Shown one piece after another: positions 35,478-47,830 of a stretch of DNA of 64,000 nt. The translations under genes were made by a program, and so were the position numbers. The notes beneath the pieces were generated by a model that saw only the letters and a list, made by a program, of their open reading frames with translations, searched no databases and had not been told where the DNA came from. Source of the DNA: Sciurus carolinensis (taxonomy: Eukaryota; Chordata; Mammalia; Rodentia; Sciuridae); assembly GCF_902686445.1 (NCBI RefSeq), contig NC_062227.1, forward strand, positions 28,760,777-28,824,776, read 5' to 3'. The first letter of the stretch is position 1. Every line of letters begins with the position of its first letter.

Positions 35478-36030
35478 GGTATCAGTTGCCTAGATCTGCT
35501 CTAAGGAAGTACCATAAAATCACTGATTTTTTCTTTTTCTGCGTTGGGGATTGGGCCCTGAGCCTCCTTCATGCCAGCAAGTGTTCTACTACTGAACTAC
35601 CTCACCAGCCTCAAACAACAGAAATTTATTGTCTCCCATTTCTGGGGACTCACAGCTCAGGATCAAGGACCATGCTTCCTTTGAAACTCTGGGTGGATTT
35701 CCTTGTATCTTCCAGGAGTTCTTTTCCTCTTCTGAGTTTCTAGTGGTGGTGGGTAATCTTTGGAGTTTCTTGGTTTGTATTTGCCTCACTCTAGTGTCTC
35801 CCTCTGTTGTCCTAAGGTATTCACCTCATTACCCCTCTGTCTGTGTTCAAATGTCTCCTTTTTAGAAGGACAGAAGTCACATTGGACTACAGCCCACCCT
35901 CACCTACTACTCATCTCACCCTGGGTATATCCACAAAGACTCTATGTCCAAAGAAGTTCACATTTTGAGGCATTATGATCTAGTACTTCAATATATCTTT
36001 TTTTGAAAGACATAATTCAACTCAGTACAG
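35478..36030 (-). repeat. MaLR LTR (MLT1/MST class), minus, with ID insert
   Basis: AACAACAGAAATTTATTGTC, GGACAGAAGTCACATTGGAC, a CAAAGACTCTATGTCC block and CATAATTCAACTCAGTACAG give a reversed MaLR LTR. A minus-strand ID element (about 35527-35608) interrupts its reversed 3' end. Confidence 0.65.
35527..35608 (-). repeat. ID SINE, minus strand
   Basis: TCTGCGTTGGGGATTGGGCCC and GTTCTACTACTGAACTACC show the reversed ID body; it is diverged. Confidence 0.75.
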
Positions 36031-36094
36031 TGTCCCCAGTGATTCTAATTATCTTCCCCTGTTCCTTTCCTGATATGTGCTTTTAGACTTCTCT

Positions 36095-36303
36095 CTGGAG
36101 CAGTGCCCTAATGCAGTGATCGGAATGAGGACTCTGACCTCAGATGTGAAGGATGTGTGGCTTTAGGAAAGTGACTGTAGGCCTCAGTTCATCAGTTGGG
36201 GAAATCATTGGGATTATTTTGTGAAAATCAAATGACATATTTGTGTTTGGAACCCAGTGTACCCAGCACTCAATAAATATTAGCTATTTCTATGACTGCT
36301 GCT
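36095..36303 (+). repeat. MIR SINE
   Basis: GTGGCTTTAGGAAAGTGAC, CCTCAGTTCATCAGTTGGGG and the 3' end CCCAGCACTCAATAAATATTAGC follow the MIR consensus order in plus orientation. Confidence 0.75.
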
Positions 36304-37560
36304 ATGACTTTCTCTGTGGCACCATAAACTAGGAATTTGTTTATTAAGAGATCAATAACCTGGATACCTTTTGATCCTGAAAATAATCTGAAAGGAAGGG
36401 AGGGTAGGTGAAGATTCCTGCCCTAAGAAATGAGAATACTCAGTCATAATAATTAAGGCATTTGCTCTGTTTACATGGATGATTAGCTGAGGAACCAGGA
36501 TATAAAGAAGTTTATAGTTGAACTCATAAATTCTGTGTTCTCTCCTCCACACAGGTCTGCCAGGACATAAGACAGCTGCCAAAAACAGCTGATCACTGTA
36601 CTTTGTATATTTTCCTTGCAGATGTTAATCCAGATATTCCTCTTAGAATGTTCATTTAGGGAATAGACAGTGTTTTTCCTCCCATGTATAACTGATCATA
36701 ACCTTTAAGTTATATCCCAAATCATTGGCTTTGTTTCTCATTTTCTCTTTCTCTGCTCCAGTTTTCGATCTCATATTCTTTCCAAGCCAAAGCACTGACA
36801 GGTGGCAGAGTTAAAGACGTTGACAGGTGGGAGAGTTGATGAATGTTGGTGGAGAGGGAGTTGCATAATTAAACCTATCTTTTTTCTTATACATGTATTT
36901 ATGTCTTTGAAGGGATTTTTACAAATAGAAACATATATGAGAGGATTATTTTTAAGATCTGTTTATTTTGTAGATAATAGTAATAATAGCAAATGAAAAT
37001 TCTAACACTACTCACATCTGTTAAGTGCATGGTGTTGTGCCAGATATGGTGAGAAACTGATCTCAAAGGGTTTGTCCTTATTATTTTCATAGTTTTTATT
37101 TTGGTGGAAACCTTTATGTCTACACAACAGGGCCTAATAGATTTTTTTTTTTTTTTTTTTCAGAAAAAGGATTTGGTGGCTCAAAAAATCATCAGGAGGA
37201 CTGGAGAAGTTGGCTTGAGTTCAATGCTGTGAGACTGGTTTGGCGGACACCTCTGTATACTTCCTGTCTGCCCCATGCCCTTGTACCTCTAACATGGGCA
37301 ATCCAGGAAGGTGGATATAGCTGGTACCACCACTGTCCTCCCAGCTCCCAGAAGCTGAACCTGCTGCAAATTCCCTTTGTTACCAGAGAGAATTCTTTTC
37401 AACCTTCACTGCTTTGCATCCTTAGTACACTACTCAAAGCCCCAGGTGGGTTAATCAGATGGGTAGAGACTGTCAATGTACTAGAAGCATAGTCCAAATA
37501 GTCACAGCACTACTATCAGTTACGAGCTTCTTAGTACTGCAAACCATGTAATAGGCTCCA
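36304..37560. other. No recognised gene; poly(T) at 37141-37160
   Basis: No gene recognised. The 87-codon frame at 37229-37492 has no recognisable domain and no surrounding gene structure. The region directly precedes the unclassified repeat at 37640 and may belong to the same unrecognised element. Confidence 0.35.
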
Positions 37561-37639
37561 CTCTACTAAGTCAAAATATCAGAGAGTACTGCAACAAGGT
37601 CTCTAGGTTTGGTATTCCTCAGATGTGGTATATTATACT

Positions 37640-37826
37640 CACTAAAGTCTGCAAAACACTTTTCTAGATAACATATCCATACCTGCAGAGGAGACTGGGA
37701 AACAAAGTAACAGTTATGGATTTTAGAGAGAGGCTCAGCCTCTCCCGAGACTGACAAGGTGGGGAAGTCCCAAGACCTAAGGTTTAGCTATTTAGTAATT
37801 AAAAGAATTGGCAAATGTCCAGTTGC
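37640..37826 (-). repeat. Unclassified dispersed repeat, copy 1
   Basis: About 180 bp matches 46569-46752, sharing ACAAAGTAACA, GGGGAAGTCCCAAGACCTAAG and GACAAATGTCCAG-like blocks with small indels. In copy 2 the block sits inside an ERVL pol remnant. A 63-codon minus-strand frame crosses copy 1, but copy 2 is not open in the same way. Family not recognised; strand is assigned from the ERVL context of copy 2. Confidence 0.6.
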
Positions 37827-38404
37827 TGTTCTTGGAATGTTACAGCTGGATTTTCTGCATATGTAAGGCTGAACCAGTGGGGTTTCTTTAAGAAGGGGTA
37901 CGTCAGAGTTAGTTGTCCCCAGAAATCCCACACGATTGTAGTGTCCATCTCTCCTCTACAGTGACTTGTGTCATTGATGTCTTCCCGTTATTCCTTTCCT
38001 TTCTTTTCTCTCCTTCCCTGTTTTTTTTTTTTTTTTTTTTTTTTTTCTGTTTCTCTCTCATACTCCTTGCCATTTCTTTTCCTCCTCCTACTTCTAAAGT
38101 TGATTCCAGGAGTCCTTCCTAAAGATTTCAAGAGAAGGGGAAACCATTGTTCTTCTGTTAAAGGCTGCTGGAATCACTGACTTATGGAGTTAATGAAAGC
38201 TTCAGGGGTGTTACCTCCTCCCCTGCCCAGCAGGCTAAGAAATCATACACCCAGGGTTTGCTCTTGACAAAGCATTGAAGTAGAGAAGCTGATTTTTAGT
38301 TCCCCCAGGCTCTAGCAGTTTATTTCCTTCCTACAGTCTCCCTTCTTATTTCACCTTCACCTTTAGTCATCAATTACCCTTCCACCTGGTACCCTCCAAC
38401 CAAA
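37827..38404. other. Pyrimidine-rich sequence, no gene
   Basis: Contains a poly(T) tract at 38022-38046 within a CT-rich region. Frames across the tract are composition artefacts. Confidence 0.5.
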
Positions 38405-38409
38405 ACTTA

Positions 38410-38550
38410 CTTTAGAGCAGGTGTGGTAGCACATACCTGTAGTCTCAGCTACTTGGGAGGCTGAGGCAAGAGGACAAGTGGGCCTAGGAGTTCGAGGTTG
38501 TCTTAGTCAATATAGGGAGACTCCATCTCTAAAAATAAGACCAAACCCAA
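38410..38550 (+). repeat. B1/7SL-derived SINE monomer
   Basis: GCAGGTGTGGTAGCACATACC, CAGCTACTTGGGAGGCTGAGG and GGAGTTCGAGGTTG are the hallmarks of a 7SL-derived SINE with its internal pol III promoter. There is no ID half. Its A-rich tail hosts the insertion of the L1 starting at 38567. Confidence 0.82.
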
Positions 38551-38566
38551 ACAAAAACCAAATGGA

Positions 38567-41500
38567 GAGATCCAAGATGGCGGACTAGAGGGAGGCTGCA
38601 TTCCTAGTCACTCCATAACTTGGGATTCAAACAGAGGAAATACTGTTCCTCTGCGAGGCAGTCATCACTGCTGACTGATCCCTGGATGTTTATCCCATTC
38701 GTCCACTGCAGTCACCAACTGTCTGCCAGCATATCTGCTGCCTTTCAAGTGCAGATTGCTCACTGACTGCTGCCTATCATCCCTCATTTGCGCATTTGCC
38801 TGCCTCTTGCCTGCCCATTGCCCACCTTTCACCTACCTATCGCCCACTGCCAAATGTCCACCCACAGATTGTCTGCTGTTAGCCTGCAGACCACCCACAG
38901 ACCACCAGTGGATTGCCTACTGCTCACTGTTGCCTGGAAGTCCATTGTCACAGTGTTTGCAGGTTTGGTTACACGTGGTTGCCGCCATCTTGGGACACCA
39001 TCCAGGGCAGGCAGGTTTGTTGCGGTGGCCACCGGCATCTCAGGGCATGGCCACCTTGGTCTGGGAACTCAGGCCAGGGCCTGGAGATATATTGGGGTAC
39101 CTGCAGATCTGGGTTTGCCCTTGAGGTCTTTCTGCTCTGTCTGGTAGTGGCTGCCATCTGGATGCCTCTTTGCAGTGTTGCTCCCTTGTGTGAGCACATC
39201 CCTGGTGGTCTCCCTGCAAGTTGAAAGGGCACTGAGTTCTTGGACTGCAGCAAGGCAGGGCCTGGGGAAGCTGAAGCCCAGATCCATCAGATTGCAGTTG
39301 GGTTTGCATGGGCCAGCCTGTGGAAAGCTGGAGACTAGGGGCGGTTCCCTGGGGGGAGCACAGGTTGAAGAAACTGGAGAAAACTGGGCTTGCTTTAGTT
39401 CAGTGAGTCCTGAAGTGCACAGGGATGGAAGGGGCAGCTACCATGGGTGGGAAGACTGGAAGAGGGTGTGAGGGCATCTTGCTGAGGGCATCTTAAAATT
39501 TTTGAATGCCAACAGAAGCAACCATTCAATTTTCCTTTGAGACTTTCCTCCCTCTTTTTTTTTTGGTCCTCTCTCTCACACCTCTACCATCTTTGAATCC
39601 AAATATTTTTCATGCATTAGTGTATTGAGGAATGGGATGTCTGAATAGCATATGACAGTTTTGTTGTGTATTCTTATATTTTTACTTTTTAAAAAAATAT
39701 ATGTTTTTTTTCACCTCTCTGTCTCCCTGGATTCTGTTTCTCACTTCTCTCATACTAACAGCCAACCTCTGTTAATTCCTCCCTCTCTCTTACTACAAAT
39801 TTTTACCTCTATCTTCTCCCCTTTCTCTCATAAACATCACATCTTACCCTACTTCTGTTTCCTCATTGTTCATCATTTGAAATGGTAAATGCTTTTAGCA
39901 AATTTACTGTTTATATAGTAGACAATAATTGAACACTTCATTTCTGTTTATTGTGACAAAACTGCACATGCCTTAATAGGAGCTATTTGGTTTAAGGTGG
40001 TATATAGTTTGCATTGGGTGCTGTTAATATTGGTCTCCCTCTTAAAGGTGAGGTACTAGAAACCTGCAGGGACACTATAAGACTACAAGGTAGAAATTGT
40101 ACTGCCTCAGATCCATACCACTAGATAAGAAGATTCAAAAACAATATGAAAAAACTAGGGAACAAAGTACCTCAAACAAACCAAGATGTTCAAACAATAG
40201 ACTCCATAGACAACACAGTAGAAGAAATGTCAGAAAAAGTTTAGAAAATACATAGCTAGATTGTTCTTTGAAATAAAGGATGGTATCAGAAAGAAAATAT
40301 AACATATATAGAGTATATATAGACATATATAGAGTATTTCATTCATTATTGAGCAAATATACTTTCTTCTCAGCAGCACATGGATCCTTCTCTAAAATAG
40401 ACCCTATGTTATGCCACAAAGCAACTCTCAGAAAAAAAAAAAATAGAAACCCTACTGCATTCTATCAGATCATAATGGAATGAAACTAGAAATCAATGAT
40501 AAAATAAAAAATAGAAGCTACTCCAACACCTGGAGGCTAAATAGCATGCTATTGAATGATGAGTGGATAAAAGAGTAAATCAGGGAGGAAATAAAAAAAT
40601 AAAGAGGTAAACAAGAACACCAATGCAACATTTAAAGTCTCTGGGATGCTATGAAGGTGGTGCTAAGAGGAAAGTTCATTGCATTGAGCTCACACATTAA
40701 AAGAATAAAAAGTCAACAAACAAATGACCTAACATTACATCTCAAAGCCCTAGAAAAAGAAGAAAAAATCAACACCAAAAGCAGCAGAAGACAGGAAATA
40801 ATTAAATCAGAGTGGAAATCGAAGAAATTGAAACAAAAGAACCAATTGAAAAAACTGACAAAACAAAAAGTTGGTTCTTTGAAAAAATAAATAAAATTGA
40901 TAAACCCTTAATCACACTAACAAAGAGAGAGAGAGAAAACACAAATTATTAAAATTCGTGGTGAAAAAGGAAGTATCACAACAGACACGACTGAAATACA
41001 GAAGATAATTAGAATCTATTTTGAAAATTTATACTCAAATAAAATGCAAAAGCTTGAGGATATCAACAAATTTCTAGAGACATATGATCTACCCAAACTG
41101 ATGCAGAAGGACATAAACAATTTAAACAGATCAATTTCAAGCAATGAATAGAAGATGCCATCAAAAGCCTACTAACCAGGAAAAATCCAGGAACAGATGA
41201 GTAATAGTAAATTCTAATAAATAGTAAATAGTAATAGTAAAACAGATGAATTCTCAGCTGAGGTCTATAAGACCTTCAAAGAAGAATTAACACCAGTACT
41301 CCTCAAATTATTCCATGAAAGAGAAAAGGAGGGAACCCTTCCAAACTCATTCTATGAGGCTAGTATCACCCTTATACCAAAACTAGACAAAGACATAGCA
41401 AGGAAAGAAAACTTCAGACCAATATCCCTCATGAATATAGATGGAAAAATTCTCAATAAAATTCTGGCAAATCACATACAAAAACATATTAAAAAGATAG

Positions 41501-43809
41501 TGCACCATGATCAAGTGGGGTTCATCACTGGAATACAAGGTTGGTTTGACATATGGAAATCAATAAATGTACTACATCACATCAGTAGACTTGAAGACAG
41601 GAATCATATTTTCTCAATAGATGCAGAAAAAGCATTTGACAAAATAAAGCAACTCTTCATGTTCAAATACACTAGAAAAACTAGGGATAGTAGGAATATA
41701 CCTCAACAGTGTAAAAGCTATCTATACAAAGCCCATGGCCAACATCATTCTAAATGGAGAAAAATTGATGACATACCCTCTAAGAACTGGAACAAGACAG
41801 GGATGCCCTCTTTCACCACTTCTATTCAACATCATCCTTGAAACTCTAGAGCAATCAAATGAAAGAAATTAAAGGGATAATAATAGTAAAGGAAGAATTT
41901 GAACTATCACTGTTTGCTGATGACATAATTCTATATTTAGAAGATTCAACAAATTCCACCAGAAAACTTCTAGAACTCATACATGAATTCAGGAAAGTAG
42001 CAGGATATGAAATTAATACCCATAAATCAAATGCATTTAGATACATAAATGACGACTTCACTGCAAGAGAAATTAGGAAAACTTCCCCATTCACAATAGC
42101 ATCAAACAAACAAACAAACAAACAAACAAACAAACAAAAAACCTGGGAATCAATCTAACAAAAGAGGTGAAAGACCTCTACAGTGAAAACTATGGAACAC
42201 TAAAGAAAGAAATTGAAGAAGACCTTAGAAGATGGAAAGATCTCCCATGTTCTTGGACAGGCCACATTACCAAAAGTGTTACAGAGATTCAATGCAATTC
42301 CTATTAAAATCCCAATGGCATTCTTCATAGAACTAGAAAAAGCAATCATGAAACTCATTTGGAAAAATAAGAGACCCAGAATAGCCAAGGCAATCCTTAG
42401 CAAGAAGAGTGAAGCAGGAGTCATCACACTACCAGACCTTAAACTATACTACAGAGTAATAAGAACAAATTGGTATGGTATTAGCATCAAAATAGACTCA
42501 TAGACCAATGGTACAAAATAGAAGGCACAGAGACAAACCCACATAAATATGGTTATCTCATACTAGACAGAGGTGCAAAATATACATTGGAGAAAAGATA
42601 GCCCATTCAACAAATGGTGCTGGGAAAACTGGAAATCCTTATGTAGCAAAATTAAATTAAACCTCTATCTCTCACACTGCACAAAAATCAACTCAAGGTA
42701 GATCAAAGACTTTGGCACTAGAACAAAGACCCTGTGCCTAATAGAAGAAAAAGTAGACCCAAATCTTCATCATGTTGGCTTAGGACTGACTTCCTCAACA
42801 AGACTCCTAAAGCACAGAAGTAAAATTAACTCAATAAATGGGATGGATTCGAACTAAAAGGCTTCTTCTCAGCAAAGGAAACAATCAATAAAGCAAAGAG
42901 AGAGCTTACAGAATAGGAAAAAATCTTAACCACACACATTCAGATAAAGCAGTAATCTCCAGGATATTTAAAGAACACAAAAAACTTAACACCAAAAAGC
43001 AAATAACCCAATCAATAAATGGGCTAAGGAACTGAACAGACACTTTACAGAAGAAGAAATTCAATTGATCAACAAACATGAAAAAATGTTCATCTCTTGC
43101 AATTAGAGAAATGCAAATCAAAACTAAGATTTCCTCTCACTCTAGTCAGAATGGCAATTATCAAGAATACAAGCAATAATAAGTGTTGATGAGGACAAGG
43201 GGAAAAGGGTACACTCAATACACTGCTGGTGGGAATGCGGGTTGGTGTAACCACTTTCATAGGATGGAGATTCCTATGAAAACCTGGAATGGAAGCACCA
43301 TTTGACTGAGTTATTCAACTCCTCAGTTTTTATCCCAGAGACTTAAAATTAGCATACGACAGTGATGCAGTCACATCAATGTTTCTAGCAGCTTAATTCA
43401 CAATAGCTAAACTATGGAAACAACCTAGATGCACTTCAACAAATGAATGGATAAAGAAAATGTGGTACGTATACATAATGGAATATTACTTAGCCTTAAA
43501 GAAGAATGAAATTATGGCATTTGCAGGTAAATGGATGAAACTAGGGAGTTCATACTAAGTAAAATAACCCAATCCCAATTAACCAAAGGCTGAATATTTT
43601 TTCTGATAAGTGGATGCTGATCCATTCTGAGAGGTGGGTAGGACAGAATGAAGGAACTTCGGATTATGCAGAGGGAAATGAAGGGAAGATAGGGAGTGTG
43701 GCAGTGTGGATGGGAAGGACGGTAGAATGAGACAGATATTATTACCCTATATACATGAATGAACATAAATTAAAAATAATAACGCCCCCTCCCCCCACAC
43801 CAACAAAAT
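38567..43809 (+). mobile_element. L1 with TSD and large internal deletion
   Basis: Begins GAGATCCAAGATGGCGGACTAG, like the young L1 5' UTR at 48720, and ends with an L1 3' UTR. The repeat CCAAATGGA at 38558-38566 and 43810-43818 marks both ends, so it entered as one unit. The 5' UTR runs to about 40145. Only the first part of ORF1 remains (about 40147-40300), joined to ORF2 at the end of the endonuclease domain (40338 on). ORF2 is full of stops and frameshifts. It lacks about 1.5 kb compared with the copy at 48696. Confidence 0.88.
40338..43560 (+). pseudogene. L1 ORF2 remnant, 5' end missing
   Basis: Reads from the last part of the endonuclease (TTCTTCTCAGCAGCACATGG) through reverse transcriptase (open pieces 40651-40890 and 41431-41841, and FADDIILYLED in 41859-42158) to the Cys-rich C-terminal part near 43150. 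A (CAAA)n expansion at 42104-42138 has disrupted the post-RT region. The endonuclease catalytic N-terminus is absent. Confidence 0.85.
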
Positions 43810-43818
43810 CCAAATGGA

Positions 43819-45258
43819 AACAAAACAAAATGCTCTTGGGAAAAACGATATCCTTAATGACTTGATCTGTCAATAAAACACAGAATCATGTGTCTGAGAG
43901 TATTTATTTTAAAATTTGGTTTTCTGGTAGAAGCGTCAAGGTTATTGTTTTCACTAAAAGCAGATTTCATGAACTCAGTCTGTTGGAGAAATTAACATTG
44001 AAATTCACTCGGAATTCACTCGGTAGGTGAATTAAGGAGACCTGCTCATTAACTTCCTCTGTTTTCCCTGCTGATTTTAGTTTTCCACTCCCTGCTGTTG
44101 CAGCAGGGGAATGTGCCAGAGCTATCTCGCTCTACCTATCCCTCACAATGGGGTGAAAGTCCCTGAAGTGATGTGATAGAGAGACACTCTGGAGTCTATG
44201 CAAGCATGTTGCTTCTGCTCCCCTCCCTCACACAGAGGCTTCTTTTTATGAATCAGAAAGGACCCTGCCATCTGTCATCCTGCCCTCCTCCCAGGAGCCA
44301 CAGTCTTGATTTCCTGGCTCTGTCTCATTGGGAATCAAAGACTGAAATCAATCATTCCTTTGGAGCACAATGTTTAACCTTTTTCAGAAAAGAGAAATAT
44401 GGCCCTTCTACTTTTCGCAGGACAAAACTTCAGATACTGGTGTCTCGGCTGAATGTACTCCCTTATCCTGATGGAAATGACACTGCCCTCCCTAGGAGAT
44501 AAATGGGGACAAAAGTCTCTGTTTTGCAATAGTGATCTTGAACTTAACCTCAAGCACCTGTGGGATAGGATGAACAGCAGGCCGTAGAGAGAGATCAAAG
44601 CAGAGATTGGATGGGAAGATGCAGAAAACGGAACCACATCTCACAGTGCCATCAACATTATAAAGCCAATGTTTGCTCTTCTCTGTGGTTGTAATTAACA
44701 TTCAGGACCGTCTCAGTTTGTCAATCACCAATGATATTTATGTGATCTTAGGTACTTGGGTGAAGGAATATAAAAAACTTTCCTGGGAAAGGTAAAAGAT
44801 AAACTGAGAAAAATAAATTTCCATCACAGAAAAAGGAGTAAATGCCCAATACCCAGAAGCTTTTAAAAACAGAAAAGGCAGGAAAATCTAATATCCCAAC
44901 TTGAAAATAGCCAGGTGGAGATAATTATTCCGCTTTGTGGTCTACTCAGTCTTTCAAAAGGTTGGAAAGAGCAATCTGCTTTACTCAGTTTACTGATTCA
45001 AACGTTAATCTAATCCGAAACATCCTCACAAATACTCCCAGGATAATATTTAACCACATATCTGGGTAGCCTGTGGCCCAGTGTATTGACACATTAGCTT
45101 AACCATCATAATCCACCCTCGTAAGCTTAGTACTTATTTACATTCCTGAAACCATACTTAATTTACAAATGAAGACAGTAAGATTATAATTCCGCCTAAT
45201 GCGACACAACTATCCTTTGTACAACTGAAAATGCACTAACTCTTTCCCCACTAGAGGA
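43819..45258. other. No recognised gene or repeat
   Basis: Unique-looking sequence. A short tandem repeat, TTCACTCGGAA/TTCACTCGGTA, lies at about 44007-44027. The 109-codon frame at 44173-44502 has no recognisable domain and no supporting context. Confidence 0.4.
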
Positions 45259-45259
45259 G

Positions 45260-45689
45260 TATTATGGTTTGGATATGAGGTCCCCCCAAAGCTCCTGTGT
45301 TAATGAATATTCAGAGGTAAAATGATAAAGTTATGAGAGCTTTAATATAATCAGTACCTTCTAGTTTGCGGACTGACAGGGTGGTAACTGGAGGCAGGTG
45401 GGGCATGGTTGGAGGAGGTGAGTCACTGGGAGTGGGTCCTGGAAGGGTACGTCTTCCCTGAGATCCTTTCCCTCTCCCTCTGCTTCCTGACCCTATCATG
45501 GACATAGCGACTTTCCTCTGCAGGGCCTTTCCCTCATGGTGTGCTGCTTCACCCTGGGCCCAGAACAATGGAGTTGGCCATCAGTAAACTGAGACCTCTG
45601 AAACTGTGAACCCCAAATAAACTTTTGTCCCTCTAAGTTGTTCTTTGTCAGGAGTTTTGGTCACTAAGATGCAAAAGCTGACTGAAACA
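45260..45689 (+). mobile_element. MaLR-like solo LTR
   Basis: Begins TATTATGGTTTGGATATGAGG (first base mutated relative to TGTTATGG) and ends AAAAGCTGACTGAAACA. CCCCAAATAAACTTTTG near the 3' end holds an AATAAA signal. The five-copy family in this window allows the boundaries to be set confidently. Confidence 0.85.
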
Positions 45690-45889
45690 AGGTGGTAAAG
45701 CCCTCGAGTGATGTTCACTTTTTCTTTAAATCCCATATCTGTGATATAAAATTAATAACACTTAAATATTATAATAAATCAATATATCATGTTAAATGAT
45801 AAAGAATAAGAGGGAGGAAAAACAAGGATATTTGTTTAATTATATATTAATAAAATAAATGCAATTAAATATATTAATACTAATAAATA

Positions 45890-47830
45890 TTCAGATATAT
45901 TAACAAAATAAGAATACTAAAATAATGACAGTCCTGTTTCTGTAACTGACTTAACCATGGTAATAGCTGGTATTTATAACCATTTTCTTCCACTGTCTGT
46001 TGTGTTCCCTTTGCCTTCAGCAAGCACTTTGGTTGTGGTTCTTTACCTGGTAGAGTGACCAAACCTTCTTGCCAGAAAGGTCTCTACTAGTAGTAGTCCT
46101 GCCTGTATTTGGTTGTGGTTTTCAAATGTGCTCAACTTGCTACCTGGTGGCTGGGTGGTCTCTCTGGAGAATGGTGCCATCCTGGGGACTTGGTGTTGGC
46201 CTTTACTACAGGTGGATTGACTGGGCACTCAGCAGTGGCTCTTGCCAGGTTGACCGTGGTGACAGAAGTCCATGTTGGTTAGCCCATGAATAACCTCCTT
46301 TCCTGCCACATGGCCACTCTGTTGAGAAACTTATAGACAGATGATAGAGGTGACTGGGGAAAGAGACTTGTATCCATAGAATGGGTTAGTTTATTTATCT
46401 GATTATTAAAACCCTACTATGCTGAAGTTGCTTAGCATGCTGAGCTAAGCAATTTCATGTATTCTGCTCAGCCAGAAAGGATTATTCACATAGCTCTTTC
46501 CCAGATTCCTTTTCAACAACTTTTCAGTCATGCTTTTCCTCCCAAACCCTTAACCATCCAGCTACAGGTTGCAAAGCACTTTTTCTAGATAACATATACA
46601 CAGCTGCAAAGGAGACAGGAAACAAAGTAACATTTGTAGATTTTTATAGCAAGAGGTAGCTCAGCTTCTCCCAAGATTGACAAGATGGGGAAGTCCCAAG
46701 ACCTAAGAAGGTTTAGCTGTTAATTAATCAAAAGGAATGACAAATGTCCAGTACAACTGCTGGACCAAAACACGTCTGGCCCTCTCTCCTTCCAAGCAAA
46801 GTGAACAACCAGATGTACGGCTTGGCGTTTTACCACTGGAAGAATTTCCCTTTACCACTATCCTTAAGGATGTCCTAGAAAGGGGCTATACTCTTATAGC
46901 TGTCTACTTTTGGTGGGACCTGCATGTCACGCAGAACCATCTGTAAGCTAGACCTGAGTCTTCTGTTCCTTTGTCAATCATAGAGAGGTTCCCATGAAGC
47001 CACTGACACAGACTAGGAGAGAGAAGGCAGTGCAGAGGGGTGGGGGTCATGGGGATCTAGGCCACCCCTTCATGTAGTTTATTTGTGCCTTCAGAGCTTG
47101 TTTGTGCCTGATCATGCACAGAAGGCTCCCATTTGATGATGGAAGAGCCGCTCTGCAGGCCCCGCTTTACAGTTTGGTGGGTCAGGTAACCCCCACTTCA
47201 TGATGGACAGCTCAGGGAACGTGATAACTTGGTGGCTTATAGTTCAGGAACAGGGCCAGAGCCATGTCTCAAAAGGACAGTAGTTCTCTGCAGAGGGTGG
47301 TAAGGCTTTGCTCCCAAATCCCAAGGACCTATTCTGCGATTCACCTGTGAGTGCTTGTCAAAGACTCCAAACAGCTTCCTCATCTGCTACGGACACCTCA
47401 AACACCTCTGGAACTGTTAGGTCAAAGGGCCTAGTGACAGAGCAGCCTGCATAACAGCCTGGACCTATGGCAGAGCCTTCTCCTATTCTGGGTCTCACTT
47501 AAAAAAAAAAAATAGCAGCCTTTTGGGTTACTTGGCAAATGGGTTAGAGTAACCCATGCAAGTGAGAAATATTAAATAAGGATTTTGCCTCCCAAATCCA
47601 AGGACAGACACTATGTATTAGGTTTCTTTTTCAGTGGTAGGAGGGGTCAGATGCAACAGCTTATATTTTACCTTAGGAGGGACTTCTCAATGTGGCCCTT
47701 GGAAATTTCATTGAAGTAGAAGGCCACTAAATTTTTATTAGCTGTATCTCCTACCCTGTGACACTCAAATGTTTTGTCATTAAGTCTGAAGTAGTTCTTC
47801 ATGACATTACTTATTTAGTCAAAATTACTT
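45890..47830 (-). pseudogene. ERVL pol remnant (RT/RNase H, integrase parts)
   Basis: Endogenous retroviral pol of the ERVL class, minus strand, unreadable as a protein. The RT-thumb/connection to RNase H region is recognisable at about 46790-47700, with a short proline-rich PDPPN stretch near 47175. The zinc-binding start of integrase lies at 46060-46290, and the very end of pol at 45890-46060. The integrase catalytic core between the last two is missing. The unclassified 180-bp block (46569-46752) interrupts the RNase H part. Multiple stops and frameshifts are present. No LTR abuts it; MLT2-type LTRs, the family that flanks ERVL elements, are elsewhere in the window. Confidence 0.72.
46569..46752 (-). 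repeat. Unclassified dispersed repeat, copy 2
   Basis: Matches 37640-37826 with small indels. It lies between recognisable ERVL RNase H sequence (about 46790) and the integrase zinc-binding start (46290). It may be an insertion or a lineage-specific ERVL segment. Confidence 0.6.

Noticed and set aside
38756..39471. Several overlapping frames of 70-122 codons on both strands
   Set aside because: They fall in the GC-rich L1 5' UTR, are mutually overlapping, and none is preserved in the related 5' UTR at 48696.
43819..45258. 109-codon frame at 44173-44502 as a gene or retrocopy
   Set aside because: No poly(A), no flanking duplication and no recognised protein similarity.
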